Assembly (NCBI GenBank): GCA_000158135.1
Contig: DS999531.1
Location: forward strand, 2,592,996-2,656,995
Length of the DNA: 64,000 nucleotides
From: Rhodobacteraceae bacterium KLH11
GTDB taxonomy: Bacteria > Pseudomonadota > Alphaproteobacteria > Rhodobacterales > Rhodobacteraceae
Direction: 5' to 3'
This document shows, in pieces, positions 1-9,128 of the stretch (positions are counted from its first letter, which is position 1; each line of letters begins with the position of its first letter). A program made the translations under genes and the position numbers. The notes beneath the pieces were generated by a model. It was not told the origin of the DNA, ran no database searches, and saw nothing but the letters and a program-made list of their open reading frames with translations.

Positions 1-4
1 CGTA

Positions 5-1609
5 TTAAGTCATCATTTCCTTTGTCGCCGTCAGGCTCAGGTCCGGGTAATCGCGCACCACCCGGTCGATATCCCACTGCAGCCGCGTCAGGTAAACGAT
101 GGCGCCGTCATGGTCATGGGCGATATGCTGCTTGTTGGCGTTGACGAACTGTTCGACCTCGGCCTTTTCACCGCTGACCCAGCGGGCGGAGGTGAATTGC
201 GACGCCTCAAACCGCACGGGCAGGCCGTATTCCATCTCGATCCGGCTGGCGAGCACTTCGAATTGCAGCGCGCCGACAACACCCACGATGAAGCCCGAGC
301 CGATCGAGGGTTTGAACACCTTGGCCGCGCCTTCCTCGGCAAACTGCATCAGGGCCTTTTCCAGATGCTTGGCCTTCATCGGATCGCCCGGACGGACGGT
401 CTGCAGCAATTCCGGCGCGAAAGAGGGGATGCCGGTCACCCGGATCACCTCGCCTTCGGTCAGGGTATCGCCGATGCGCAACTGACCGTGGTTGGGAATA
501 CCGATGATGTCGCCCGCCCATGCCTCTTCGGCCAATTCCCGGTCAGAGGCCAGAAACAGCACGGGATTCGAGATTGCCATCGGCTTTTTCGAGCGCACAT
601 GCGTCAGTTTCATGCCGCGCTTGAAGTGACCGCTCGCCATGCGCACAAAGGCCACCCGGTCGCGGTGCTTGGGGTCCATATTGGCCTGCACCTTGAAGAC
701 AAAACCGGCGACCTTCTTTTCATCCGGCGCGATCTGGCGGGGCTCAGCCGATTGCACCTGCGGCTGTGGGCCGTAAGCGCCGATACCTTCCATCAGTTCC
801 TTGACGCCAAACGAGTTGATGGCGGAACCGAACCAGATCGGGGTCATGTGCCCCTCAAGAACCGCCTGCGGGTCGAGCTTGGGCAGCAATTCGCGCGCCA
901 TCTCAACCTCTTCCAGCAGCTTGTCGAGCAGGTGTTCGGGCACATGTTCGGCCAGTTTCGGATCGTCCAAGCCTTTGATTTCAATGCTTTCAGCCACCTT
1001 GTTGCGGTCGGCACGGTCCATCAGCTCCAACCGGTCGCGCAGCATGTCATAGCAGCCGATGAAATCACGGCCCACACCGATGGGCCATGCGGCAGGCGTG
1101 ACGTCGATGGCGAGCATTTCCTGAATCTCGTCGATGATCTCGAACGTATCGCGGCTTTCGCGGTCCATCTTGTTACAGAAGGTCAGGATCGGCAGGTCGC
1201 GCAGGCGGCAGACCTCGAACAGTTTCTGCGTCTGGCTTTCCACACCTTTTGCGCCGTCGATCACCATCACGGCAGCATCCACAGCTGTCAGCGTGCGATA
1301 GGTATCTTCCGAGAAATCGCTGTGACCGGGCGTATCCACCAGATTGAACCGGAAATTCCCGTAATCGAACGACATGGCCGACGCGGAAACCGAGATGCCG
1401 CGATCCTTCTCCATCTGCATGAAGTCCGACCGCGTGCGCCGCGCCTCACCCTTGGCGCGCACCTGACCAGCCATCTGGATGGCACCGCCATACAGCAGAA
1501 ACTTTTCCGTCAGCGTCGTCTTGCCCGCATCCGGGTGCGAGATGATGGCGAATGTCCGGCGCCGGGCGATCTCGGGCGGCAGAGAGGGCTGGTTCGAGGT
1601 ATCAAGCAT
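5..1609 (-). CDS. prfC: Peptide chain release factor 3 (RF3)
   Basis: This translational GTPase recycles RF1 and RF2 from the ribosome after peptide release. The 534-residue product matches the usual RF3 length of about 530. The N-terminal G domain opens with the P-loop SHPDAGKTTLTEKF near residue 20, followed by the DTPGHSDFSEDTYR switch II region and the NKMD guanine-specificity motif. RF3-type domains II and III follow. The start is placed at the ATG just before LDTSNQPSLPPEIARR. An open frame continues 61 codons further upstream, but that part has no RF3 similarity and runs into the divergent intergenic region. The gene is transcribed away from the NTF2-like gene. The family assignment is secure. 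Confidence 0.97.
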   Translation of the reverse strand: MLDTSNQPSLPPEIARRRTFAIISHPDAGKTTLTEKFLLYGGAIQMAGQVRAKGEARRTRSDFMQMEKDRGISVSASAMSFDYGNFRFNLVDTPGHSDFSEDTYRTLTAVDAAVMVIDGAKGVESQTQKLFEVCRLRDLPILTFCNKMDRESRDTFEIIDEIQEMLAIDVTPAAWPIGVGRDFIGCYDMLRDRLELMDRADRNKVAESIEIKGLDDPKLAEHVPEHLLDKLLEEVEMARELLPKLDPQAVLEGHMTPIWFGSAINSFGVKELMEGIGAYGPQPQVQSAEPRQIAPDEKKVAGFVFKVQANMDPKHRDRVAFVRMASGHFKRGMKLTHVRSKKPMAISNPVLFLASDRELAEEAWAGDIIGIPNHGQLRIGDTLTEGEVIRVTGIPSFAPELLQTVRPGDPMKAKHLEKALMQFAEEGAAKVFKPSIGSGFIVGVVGALQFEVLASRIEMEYGLPVRFEASQFTSARWVSGEKAEVEQFVNANKQHIAHDHDGAIVYLTRLQWDIDRVVRDYPDLSLTATKEMMT

Positions 1610-1678
1610 GCTCGCGCGTATAGGCGGGGAATCCTGCCGAAGCAAGACAAAGGGGGTGGATCGAATCGCGGTTCTGTG

Positions 1679-1696
1679 ACTATAAGAACATATAGT
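1679..1696. promoter_or_regulatory. Inverted repeat ACTATA-N6-TATAGT upstream of the NTF2-like gene
   Basis: A perfect 6-bp inverted repeat with a 6-bp spacer ends 22 bp before the ATG at 1719. Its right arm, TATAGT, also resembles a -10 hexamer, which would start transcription about 15 nt before the start codon and leave room for the GGAG at 1708-1711. It may be an operator overlapping a promoter. No convincing -35 element was found. Confidence 0.35.
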
Positions 1697-1718
1697 GAAC
1701 AAAATATGGAGTGGATCA

Positions 1719-2081
1719 ATGAATTTGAAAGAAATCGCGGATGAGCTGGTGGCGGGGTGCCGTGAGGATCGCGCCAAGGAAAACCTGAGCAAAATTTATG
1801 CAGCTGATGCTGTATCAGTTGAAGCACAAGATATGGAAGGTATGGGGCGCGAGACGCATGGTATCGAAGGCATTCGTGGAAAACACGATTGGTGGGAGGG
1901 TGCGCATGAAGTGTCAGGTGCCTCGGTCAGTGACCCGTATATCCATGGCGAGGATCGGTTCGCGGTCATTTTCGAAGTACAGGGCAAGGTGAAGGAAACC
2001 GGTGAAACCTTTGATATGAAAGAGGTTGGTCTCTATCACGTCGCAGATGGCAAGATCGTGCGGGAAGAGTTCTTTTACTGA
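1719..2081 (+). CDS. NTF2-like (SnoaL-type) small protein
   Basis: This 120-residue protein has the pattern of SnoaL-like members of the NTF2 fold. An N-terminal helix (MNLKEIADELVAGCREDR) leads to the DAVSVEAQ strand, a central strand around DRFAVIFEVQGKV, and the closing segment VGLYHVADGKIVREEFFY typical of this fold. Such proteins are small enzymes or ligand binders, and nothing here reveals the ligand. The ATG at 1719 is preferred over the in-frame GTG at 1695 because GGAG at 1708-1711 sits 7 nt upstream of it. The gene is divergent from prfC and precedes an SDR gene by 73 bp, so it may be read alone. Fold assignment is reasonable; function is unknown. Confidence 0.75.
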   Translation: MNLKEIADELVAGCREDRAKENLSKIYAADAVSVEAQDMEGMGRETHGIEGIRGKHDWWEGAHEVSGASVSDPYIHGEDRFAVIFEVQGKVKETGETFDMKEVGLYHVADGKIVREEFFY

Positions 2082-2154
2082 CGTGGTTTGAATTCTGGTC
2101 TTCCCCGTCTGGCCGGTGCTAGACAGTCAGGCGACATCAGATGGGGAGGACGCA

Positions 2155-2934
2155 ATGGATCTGGGTATCAAGGGAAAGCGCGCGCTGGTCTGCGCCAGCA
2201 GCAAAGGGTTGGGTCTGGGCTGTGCCGAAGCACTTGCCGCGGCCGGAGTGGGCCTTGTTATGAACGCGCGCGGTGCTGAAGCGCTGGAGGGTGAGGCCGC
2301 GCGCCTGCGATCCGAATACAGCGTGGATGTGCAAACCGTGGCCTGTGATGTGACAAGCCCCGAGGGTCAGGCGCGGGTGATAGAAGCCGCTCAGGATGTT
2401 GATATTCTTGTGACAAATGCGGGCGGCCCCCCTCCGGGGATGTGGTCGGACTGGGAACGGGATGACTTCATCAAGGCACTGGATGCCAACATGCTGACGC
2501 CAATTGCGTTTATGAAAGCACTGCTACCGGGGATGATGGGCAAGGGCTGGGGTCGGGTGGTGAACATCACCTCGCAATCCGTGCGTGCGCCGATCCCCGT
2601 GCTGGGCCTGTCAAACGCGGCACGAACCGGATTGACCGGCTATGTGGCCGGAACCTCGCGGCAGGTGGCTCCGCATGGGGTGACGATCAACAACCTGTTG
2701 CCGGGCATTCATGCCACCGACCGTGCGGATGCTCTGGACGGTGGCGTTTCGGCGCAAAAAGGGATCACGATTGACCAAGCCCGTGCTGAGCGTGCCGCCA
2801 CCATCCCGACCCGCCGCTATGGAACACCGCAGGAGTTCGGCGCCACCTGCGCGTTTCTGTGTTCGCAGCATGCCGGGTTCATCGTTGGGCAGAACATTCT
2901 GCTGGATGGCGGCAGTACCAATCTGACGATGTGA
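2155..2934 (+). CDS. SDR-fold protein lacking the catalytic Tyr/Lys pair
   Basis: This 259-residue protein has the short-chain dehydrogenase/reductase fold: a glycine-rich turn (ASSKGLGLG, residues 14-22), ILVTNAGG at 84-91, and the C-terminal GQNILLDGGST. Where SDRs carry YxxxK, this sequence reads LGLSN (150-154), so both catalytic Tyr and Lys are absent, and the TGxxxGxG cofactor motif begins with Ala-Ser instead of Thr-Gly. This is the pattern described for the BKR-like atypical SDR subgroup. It may bind a nucleotide or ligand without classical redox chemistry. The start is the ATG after a GGGGAGG ribosome site; 13 further upstream codons are open but unlikely. The AlkC-like gene begins 4 bp after its stop, so the two are probably cotranscribed. 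Confidence 0.85.
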   Translation: MDLGIKGKRALVCASSKGLGLGCAEALAAAGVGLVMNARGAEALEGEAARLRSEYSVDVQTVACDVTSPEGQARVIEAAQDVDILVTNAGGPPPGMWSDWERDDFIKALDANMLTPIAFMKALLPGMMGKGWGRVVNITSQSVRAPIPVLGLSNAARTGLTGYVAGTSRQVAPHGVTINNLLPGIHATDRADALDGGVSAQKGITIDQARAERAATIPTRRYGTPQEFGATCAFLCSQHAGFIVGQNILLDGGSTNLTM

Positions 2935-2937
2935 GCT

Positions 2938-4050
2938 ATGGCGCAGAATTTTTCACTGAAAGATCAGTTGTTCAACGCAGAAAAAACCAGCTATCTTGCG
3001 GGTTTGTTTGCGAATGCTGATCCGGGTTTCGACGCGGTAGCGTTCGAGGCAAAAGTGATGTCGCGCCTGCCTGAGCTTGAGTTGAAAGAGCGGATGGCGT
3101 GGATTGCCGCGTGCCTGCAAGAGGCCATTCCGGGCGCGCTGCCAGAGGTTGCTCCGACCCTGTTACGGGCTTTGCCGCCACCGCTCGACCCCGATAAAAG
3201 CGATGATGATTTTGGCGATTTTATCTTTGCACCCTTGGGTGACTGGGTGTGTGCGGTTGGTCTGGATCACCCGTCTTTGGCACTTGATGTGCTTGAGGAA
3301 CTGACCCAGCGCTTTTCCATGGAATGGGCGATCCGCCCGTTCCTGAATCACCACCCCGATCTGGTGCTGGAGCGGATGCGGGTCTGGTGTGACCACCCCA
3401 GCTATCATGTGCGCCGTCTGGTCAGTGAGGGCACACGCCCGCGTTTACCCTGGGGGCAGGCGGTCGGCTTGGCACTGTCGGATCCGCTGCCGCTGCTGGA
3501 CCGGTTGCAGGGGGACCAGACGCGCTATGTCACGCGGTCGGTGGCCAATCATTTGAACGACATCACCAAGAAAGATCCCGATCTGGTGCTGGAGCGTTTG
3601 CGCGTGTGGAATGAAACCGGGCAGCAGGACGGGGGCGAATTGCAGTGGATGACCGCTCATGCCTTGCGAGGCCTCGTGAAATCGGGTCACGCGGGGGCGA
3701 TGAAAGCGCTGGGATACGATCCGGACGCCGAGATTGCGGTTGACGTTCAGATCAGCGGCCCCGCGCGGATCGGTGAGGCGCTAACGTTTGAAACTGCGTT
3801 GAGTGGTGACAAGGATCAGCCGGTTCTTGTTGATTATATCATTCATTTCCAACGCCCTGGCGGCAAGATCTCACCCAAGGTGCATAAGCTGAAACAGACC
3901 GTGCTGGAGGGGGGCACCCTGGCGCTTGAGAAACGGCATAGGCTGAAAGGCAACGCGACCACTTTCAAACTGGTACCCGGGCCGCACCGCCTGGAAATTC
4001 AGGTAAACGGGCGCGTTTGCGCAGGCGTGGATTTCGAACTGCTGGCCTGA
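2938..4050 (+). CDS. AlkC-like DNA alkylation repair protein
   Basis: The 370-residue product resembles AlkC-type DNA glycosylases, HEAT-repeat enzymes that remove alkylated bases. The N-terminus (FSLKDQLFNAEKTSYLAGLF) and the LELKERMAWIAACL segment are typical of this family. Helical repeat units follow, with repeated VLERMRVWCDHP and VLERLRVWNETG elements near residues 139 and 217. Residues of about 268-370 are beta-rich and end in VNGRVCAGVDFELL, which suggests the Ig-like C-terminal domain known from AlkC. The start codon lies 4 bp after the SDR stop, implying translational coupling. Activity is inferred from family resemblance; I did not verify catalytic residues. Confidence 0.78.
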   Translation: MAQNFSLKDQLFNAEKTSYLAGLFANADPGFDAVAFEAKVMSRLPELELKERMAWIAACLQEAIPGALPEVAPTLLRALPPPLDPDKSDDDFGDFIFAPLGDWVCAVGLDHPSLALDVLEELTQRFSMEWAIRPFLNHHPDLVLERMRVWCDHPSYHVRRLVSEGTRPRLPWGQAVGLALSDPLPLLDRLQGDQTRYVTRSVANHLNDITKKDPDLVLERLRVWNETGQQDGGELQWMTAHALRGLVKSGHAGAMKALGYDPDAEIAVDVQISGPARIGEALTFETALSGDKDQPVLVDYIIHFQRPGGKISPKVHKLKQTVLEGGTLALEKRHRLKGNATTFKLVPGPHRLEIQVNGRVCAGVDFELLA

Positions 4051-4147
4051 GCGTTGTCACGGTTTTGTCATTTCACGGGCTGATGGATTGCGCGGTGCGG
4101 CCTGCTGCACTAGCTGCGATGCAATCAGTTGCAAAAGGAACACCCAG

Positions 4148-5194
4148 ATGAAGCATGAGGCTGTGCAGAATTACTATGGTGAGGTGCTGCAGGGCAGCGC
4201 CGATTTGCAGACAAATGCATGCTGCACGCCAGATGATATGCCCGATCACGTCAAGGGAATTCTTTCGCAGATTCATGATGATGTGTTGACGCGTTACTAT
4301 GGTTGCGGGTTGATCGCGCCGCTTGATCTGGAGGGGATGCATATCCTCGATCTGGGCTGCGGTGCCGGGCGCGACGTGTATGCTCTGTCCGCGATGGTTG
4401 GCGAGACGGGGCGCGTTGTGGGCGTCGACATGACGCCCGAGCAACTGGACGTGGCGCGGGCGCATCAGGATTATCACGCAAAGGCCTTTGGGCATTCGGC
4501 CAGTAATGTCGAATTCCATCACGGTTATATCGAAAAGCTGGATGAGCTGGACCTTGAGCCGGGCTCATTCGATATCATCGTCTCCAACTGCGTGATTAAT
4601 CTGGCAACTGACAAGGCTGCTGTCTTGCGTGGTGCCCACCGTCTGTTGAAAGAAGGCGGAGAGATGTATTTCTCGGACGTCTACGCCGACCGCCGGGTTC
4701 CCAAGGCCATGGCCGAGGACGAGGTTCTGTATGGCGAGTGCCTGTCGGGCGCGCTGTATTGGAATGATTTCCTGTCGATGTCACGCGCGACGGGATTTGG
4801 TGATCCGCGCCGTGTGACACACCGGCCGTTGACAATCGAGAACCCGGTGCTGGAAGAACGGGTTGCACCGCTTAGCTTTATTTCGGCCACCTACCGTCTG
4901 TTCAAACTGCCGGAACTTGAACCCGCTTGCGAAGATTACGGTCAGGCCGTGATTTACAAGGGAACAGTACCGCACGCGCCGCATGAGTTCGTGCTGGATG
5001 ACCATCATCTGATCGAGGCTGGCAAGGTGTTTCCGGTATGTGGCAACACATGGATGATGTTGCAGGATACGCGTTTTGCCCGGCATTTCGAGTTCATTGG
5101 CGATTTCTCGACCCATCACGGGATTTTCGAAGGATGCGGCGGGGAAAGCCCGTTTGTGGTGGAAGGTGAGGCAGCCTCGAGCGGCTGCTGCTGA
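4148..5194 (+). CDS. arsM: Arsenite S-adenosylmethionine methyltransferase
   Basis: This 348-residue enzyme should methylate As(III) using S-adenosylmethionine. The SAM-binding motif HILDLGCGAGRDVYAL lies near residues 65-80. Cysteines that match the arsenic-binding set of ArsM proteins are visible at 26 (ACCTPDD), 148 (SNCVINL) and 198 (GECLSGALYW). The tail ends in SSGCC, a further pair of thiols. The start is the ATG behind AAAGGA; 20 upstream in-frame codons lack a ribosome site. No arsR lies next to it. The arsenic operon at 59-61 kb is the closest related cassette, so the two may be co-regulated in trans, which is inference. Confidence 0.93.
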   Translation: MKHEAVQNYYGEVLQGSADLQTNACCTPDDMPDHVKGILSQIHDDVLTRYYGCGLIAPLDLEGMHILDLGCGAGRDVYALSAMVGETGRVVGVDMTPEQLDVARAHQDYHAKAFGHSASNVEFHHGYIEKLDELDLEPGSFDIIVSNCVINLATDKAAVLRGAHRLLKEGGEMYFSDVYADRRVPKAMAEDEVLYGECLSGALYWNDFLSMSRATGFGDPRRVTHRPLTIENPVLEERVAPLSFISATYRLFKLPELEPACEDYGQAVIYKGTVPHAPHEFVLDDHHLIEAGKVFPVCGNTWMMLQDTRFARHFEFIGDFSTHHGIFEGCGGESPFVVEGEAASSGCC

Positions 5195-5239
5195 TACCTT
5201 GCGCCTGAGGGGCGGGGTTGCTATCCCCGCCCAAGCCCG

Positions 5240-6361
5240 ATGAATTTGATCGGGAAAGGCAACGGGGCCCCATCGGTGACAGTAACAACTCCTCCTCCTC
5301 GGCTGGAAATCCGCAATCTGGTCGCGCGCTTCGGCGGGCGGGTCGTGGTGGATGACGTCTCGCTGAGCGTACAGGCCGGGCAGGTGACCTGCCTTCTGGG
5401 GCCGTCGGGCTGTGGCAAATCGACCACCTTGCGGATGATCGCAGGGGTCGAAATGCAAAGCTCGGGCGAGATCTATGTGGATGGCAAGCTGATCTGTGAC
5501 ACGGTGTTTCGGGTCCCCCCGGAACGGCGCGAGATCGGGTTGATGTTTCAGGATTTTGCCCTGTTTCCGCATCTGAGCGTGGCAGACAACGTGGCGTTTG
5601 GCCTGAAAGGCAGCAAGGAACAGAAACGCGCGCGCGTTGAGGAATTGCTGGCCAAGGTTGATCTGCTGCGTTTTGTCGACGGGTTCCCGCATCAGTTGTC
5701 GGGCGGCGAACAACAGCGGGTTGCGCTGGCTCGGGCGCTGGCACCGCGCCCGCGGATCATGTTGATGGACGAGCCGTTCTCGGGGCTCGACAATCGTTTG
5801 CGCGACGGTATCCGGGATGAGACGCTTTCGATCCTCAAGGAAGAGGACGCCGCGGTTTTGCTGGTCACGCATGAGCCGGAAGAGGCGATGCGGATGGCGG
5901 ATGAAATAGCACTGATGCGGCGCGGCAAGATCGTGCAGCAGGGCGCGCCCTACAACGTCTATACCCGTCCGGTCGACAAGGCAGCGGTCGCGTTCTTCAG
6001 CGATGTCAATGTACTGAAATCGCAGGTGAACGGCGCGCTGGCGGAAACTCCGTTCGGACAGTTCCTGTCACCCGGCGTGCCGGATGGAACAGATGTTGAG
6101 ATCGTTTTTCGCCCGCAACATGTCAAACTGGATTTTGACCGCAACGGCAAAGGCCCGGTGCCCACAGCGACCGATGGCGTCGCCGCACGCGGCGTGGTTG
6201 AACGGGCACGGTTTCTGGGCAATGAAAGCCTTGTTGAGTTCCGCATGGACCATGACGGCTCGATCCTGAAGGCGACCGTGCCGAATGTGTTTGTGCCGAA
6301 AGAGGGCCGGGTTATGTGGCTGACCATCCGCCGCGACCGGTGCTTTGTGTTCCCGGCCTGA
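5240..6361 (+). CDS. ABC transporter ATP-binding protein (Fbp/Pot type)
   Basis: The 373-residue protein is an import-type ABC ATPase. It shows Walker A GPSGCGKSTT, the Q-loop MFQDFALFPHLS, the signature LSGGEQQRVALARALAPRP, Walker B IMLMDEPFSGLD and the H-loop VTHEPEEA. A C-terminal TOBE-like region (EIVFRPQHVKLDF onward) is as in FbpC, PotA or CysA relatives, which import iron, polyamines or sulfate. No permease or binding protein is adjacent, so it is an orphan here and the substrate cannot be named. The frame opens about 45 bp after arsM, and the ATG at 5240 has only a weak ribosome site, so the true start may differ slightly. Confidence 0.88.
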   Translation: MNLIGKGNGAPSVTVTTPPPRLEIRNLVARFGGRVVVDDVSLSVQAGQVTCLLGPSGCGKSTTLRMIAGVEMQSSGEIYVDGKLICDTVFRVPPERREIGLMFQDFALFPHLSVADNVAFGLKGSKEQKRARVEELLAKVDLLRFVDGFPHQLSGGEQQRVALARALAPRPRIMLMDEPFSGLDNRLRDGIRDETLSILKEEDAAVLLVTHEPEEAMRMADEIALMRRGKIVQQGAPYNVYTRPVDKAAVAFFSDVNVLKSQVNGALAETPFGQFLSPGVPDGTDVEIVFRPQHVKLDFDRNGKGPVPTATDGVAARGVVERARFLGNESLVEFRMDHDGSILKATVPNVFVPKEGRVMWLTIRRDRCFVFPA

Positions 6362-6480
6362 CGCCCTTCATATGCATTTTCGCCCAAAGTGGTGCGTGAA
6401 AGCCGCAGATTGCGGGCCCGCTTTGCTTGCCGCAGCGCGGGGGCGGGTCTATCAAGGGCCAAACACGGGGTGGATCGGGC

Positions 6481-7263
6481 ATGCGCATTCTTCTGACAAA
6501 TGATGACGGCATCAACGCGCCGGGGCTGGTCGTGCTTGAGGCGATTGCCGCCCAACTGGCAGGCCCGGATGGCGAGGTCTGGGTGGTCGCCCCGGCTTTT
6601 GAGCAATCCGGGGTGGGGCATTGCATCAGCTATACGCATCCGATGATGGTCGCCAGGCTGGACGAGCGGCGTTATGCCGCCGAAGGATCGCCGGCGGATT
6701 GCGTTCTGGCGGGGTTGCATGACGTGATGAAAGATGCACCGCCGGATCTGGTGCTTTCCGGGGTCAATCGGGGCAACAACTCGGCCGAGAACACGCTGTA
6801 TTCCGGTACGATCGGTGGCGCGATGGAGGCGGCACTGCAGGGCGTGCCCGCCATTGCCTTGTCGCAATATTTCGGACCCCGCAATCTGGGGCTGGACGAT
6901 CCATTTGAAGCAGCCGTCAGATATGGGGCTGATCTGGTACGTCGTATTCTGGAGGCAACTCCAAAAGAACAGGGCGATTACCGCTTGTTTTATAACGTGA
7001 ATTTCCCACCGGTTCCGGCAGATGAGGTGCTGGGCACCCGTGTCGCGCCACAGGGGTTTCGCCGGGATACCCATTTCGGGGTCGAGCCGCACAGCTCGCC
7101 CTCGGGCCGCCGTTTTTTGTGGATCAAGGGCGGGTACCAGCATAACCCGACCGCACCGGGCACGGATGCGGCTGTGAATCTCGACGGCTATATCTCGGTC
7201 ACGCCGATGCGGGCCGATCTGACGGCGCATGATGCGCTTGAGGCATTGAAGATCATCGAATGA
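6481..7263 (+). CDS. surE: 5'/3'-nucleotidase SurE
   Basis: SurE is a metal-dependent nucleoside monophosphate phosphatase linked to stationary-phase survival. The 260-residue product begins [15 protein letters not shown], containing the NDDG metal-binding motif at residues 7-10. The conserved SGVNRGNN and [12 protein letters not shown] segments follow around residues 95-115. The start is the ATG directly before this motif; an 18-codon upstream extension is not conserved in character. Its last 4 bp overlap pcm (ATGA), and the surE-pcm-nlpD order is the same as in enterobacteria. Confidence 0.97.
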   Translation: MRILLTNDDGINAPGLVVLEAIAAQLAGPDGEVWVVAPAFEQSGVGHCISYTHPMMVARLDERRYAAEGSPADCVLAGLHDVMKDAPPDLVLSGVNRGNNSAENTLYSGTIGGAMEAALQGVPAIALSQYFGPRNLGLDDPFEAAVRYGADLVRRILEATPKEQGDYRLFYNVNFPPVPADEVLGTRVAPQGFRRDTHFGVEPHSSPSGRRFLWIKGGYQHNPTAPGTDAAVNLDGYISVTPMRADLTAHDALEALKIIE

Positions 7264-7910
7264 CAGGACCAAGCGCTGAAACCACCATGCAGTTCCTGTT
7301 TGCCTTGCGGTCACGCGGGGTGACGGATGCACGTGTGCTGGCGGCGATGGAACAGATCGACCGGGGGCGGTTTGTCAAAGGCCTGTTTGCTGAACGCGCT
7401 TATGAGGATACGCCACTGCCGATTGCCTGTGGCCAGACGATCAGCCAGCCCTCGGTTGTGGGGCTGATGACACAGGCGCTGCAGGTGCGGCCTCGGGACA
7501 CGGTGCTGGAAGTGGGCACCGGCTCGGGCTATCAGGCGGCGATCCTGTCGAAACTGGCGCGGCGGGTTTATACGGTGGAACGGCACAAGCGCCTGGTGCG
7601 CGAAACCGGGCAGCTGTTTCGCGATCTGGCGCTGACCAATGTGACGGCGATGTTGTCGGATGGCTCGTTTGGATTGCCCGAACAGGCTCCGTTTGACCGT
7701 ATCATTGTGACCGCTGCCGCCGAAGATCCCCCGGGGCCGCTCTTGGCGCAGTTGAAAATCGGCGGTATCATGGTGTTGCCGGTGGGACAGTCGGATGCGG
7801 TGCAGACCCTGATCCGGGTCACGCGTACCGAAACCGGGCTGGATTACGACGAAATATTACCGGTTCGTTTTGTGCCTCTGCTTGAGGGGCTGGGAAAAGA
7901 CGGAGCCTAA
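7260..7910 (+). CDS. pcm: Protein-L-isoaspartate O-methyltransferase
   Basis: PCMT repairs isoaspartyl damage in proteins by SAM-dependent methylation. The 216-residue protein shows the family hallmarks in order: the substrate-binding stretch [20 protein letters not shown] near residues 44-63, the SAM motif [15 protein letters not shown] near 82-96, and YTVERHKRL. The [14 protein letters not shown] segment and the LPVGQ motif close the fold. It overlaps surE by 4 bp, giving tight translational coupling, and is followed 58 bp later by the NlpD-like lipoprotein gene. Confidence 0.97.
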   Translation: MTGPSAETTMQFLFALRSRGVTDARVLAAMEQIDRGRFVKGLFAERAYEDTPLPIACGQTISQPSVVGLMTQALQVRPRDTVLEVGTGSGYQAAILSKLARRVYTVERHKRLVRETGQLFRDLALTNVTAMLSDGSFGLPEQAPFDRIIVTAAAEDPPGPLLAQLKIGGIMVLPVGQSDAVQTLIRVTRTETGLDYDEILPVRFVPLLEGLGKDGA

Positions 7911-7968
7911 AGCTATACTAACGGTGCCGGAACCCCGGAGAACAGGGGCAGGTGTTGAGGACAGTAAA

Positions 7969-9123
7969 ATGAGAGCAGTTTCCAATTCAGCAATACGCCG
8001 CTGTGCAACCGGTGTTGCCGCGCTTGCAATTCTGGCCGGATGCGAAGGACCGTTCGACTATGACTTGCGCGGCAATGTCGGCGGGTTTTCCACGACGGAC
8101 GCCGCACTGGCCGCCACCGCCAGCCGCCCGACGCCGGATGCGCGCGGGGTGATTACCTATCCCAACTATCAGGTTGCTGTGGCCCGCAGTGGCGACACCG
8201 TGGGGGATGTTGCGGCCCGCATTGGTATGCCGGTGACCGAGCTGGCCCGGTTCAATGGGCTGCAACCCAACGACTCGCTGCGTGATGGCGAGGTGCTGGC
8301 CCTGCCGCGTCAGGTCGCTGCTGCGAGCAATGTGGATATCGCGACGATTGCAGGTACTGCGATTGATCAGGCACCGGATTCGGGGTCCGTTCAGACCTCG
8401 ACCCTGCAGCCTGCGCAACCCGCGGCGGCCCCGGCCCCTGCTGCCGCCGGGCCCGAACCGATCCGGCATAAGGTAAAGCGGGGCGAGACCGCCTATACCA
8501 TCTCGCGCCTGTATCAGGTTTCGGTGGAATCGCTGGCCGAGTGGAACGGGCTGGGGCCCGATTTCACCGTGCGCGAAGATCAGTTCCTGCTGATCCCGGT
8601 CAAGGATCAGGCCGCACCTCGCACGGCTGCTGTCACAACGGCTGTGACCGAACCGGGAGAGGGGTCGCCAACCCCGACGCCGCCCAGTGCGACCCAGCCT
8701 TTGCCGGAAGAGGAGCTGTCGGCAGCGACGCCCGTTCCGGATGTCACCGCCGAGGCCCCCACCAGCACGGGCACATCTGCATTGGCCATACCAGTGAACG
8801 GGACAATCATTCGTACCTATGCCAAAGGCAAGAACGAGGGGATTGATGTTGCGTCAGCCCCGGGGGCGCCGGTTACTGCGGCCGAGGCCGGGACCGTTGC
8901 CGCCATTACGGCGGATGCGGATCAGGTGCCGATCATCGTGATCAAACACAACAACGATTTGCTGACGGTTTATGCCAATGTCGACGATATCACCGTCAAG
9001 AAGGGCGACCGGGTGCGGCGGGGGCAAAAGATCGCCTCGCTGCGCGGTGGCGACAATGCCTATGTGCATTTCGAGGTGCGTCAGGGCTTTGAATCGGTAG
9101 ATCCCGAGCCCTATCTGAAGTGA
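7969..9123 (+). CDS. NlpD-like LysM/LytM lipoprotein with degenerate M23 site
   Basis: This 384-residue envelope lipoprotein has a signal peptide ending in lipobox ILAGC (Cys25). It carries two LysM peptidoglycan-binding repeats near residues 66-112 and 165-210, a Pro/Thr/Ala-rich linker, and a C-terminal LytM (M23) domain from about 285. The zinc ligands are lost: the first motif reads NEGIDVA without its His, the second YANVDD where YAH is usual, and the third AYVHFEV instead of HLHFEV. Degenerate LytM domains of NlpD and EnvC activate cell-wall amidases rather than cut peptidoglycan, so this is probably an amidase activator acting in daughter-cell separation. GAGG precedes the ATG at 7969. 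Its place after surE-pcm supports the NlpD link. Confidence 0.88.
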   Translation: MRAVSNSAIRRCATGVAALAILAGCEGPFDYDLRGNVGGFSTTDAALAATASRPTPDARGVITYPNYQVAVARSGDTVGDVAARIGMPVTELARFNGLQPNDSLRDGEVLALPRQVAAASNVDIATIAGTAIDQAPDSGSVQTSTLQPAQPAAAPAPAAAGPEPIRHKVKRGETAYTISRLYQVSVESLAEWNGLGPDFTVREDQFLLIPVKDQAAPRTAAVTTAVTEPGEGSPTPTPPSATQPLPEEELSAATPVPDVTAEAPTSTGTSALAIPVNGTIIRTYAKGKNEGIDVASAPGAPVTAAEAGTVAAITADADQVPIIVIKHNNDLLTVYANVDDITVKKGDRVRRGQKIASLRGGDNAYVHFEVRQGFESVDPEPYLK

Positions 9124-9128
9124 CCGGA

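Noticed and set aside
110..1744. A 544-codon open frame opposite prfC
   Set aside because: It lies antisense to a clear RF3 gene. GC-rich third positions leave long stop-free frames on the other strand, and its translation shows no domain.
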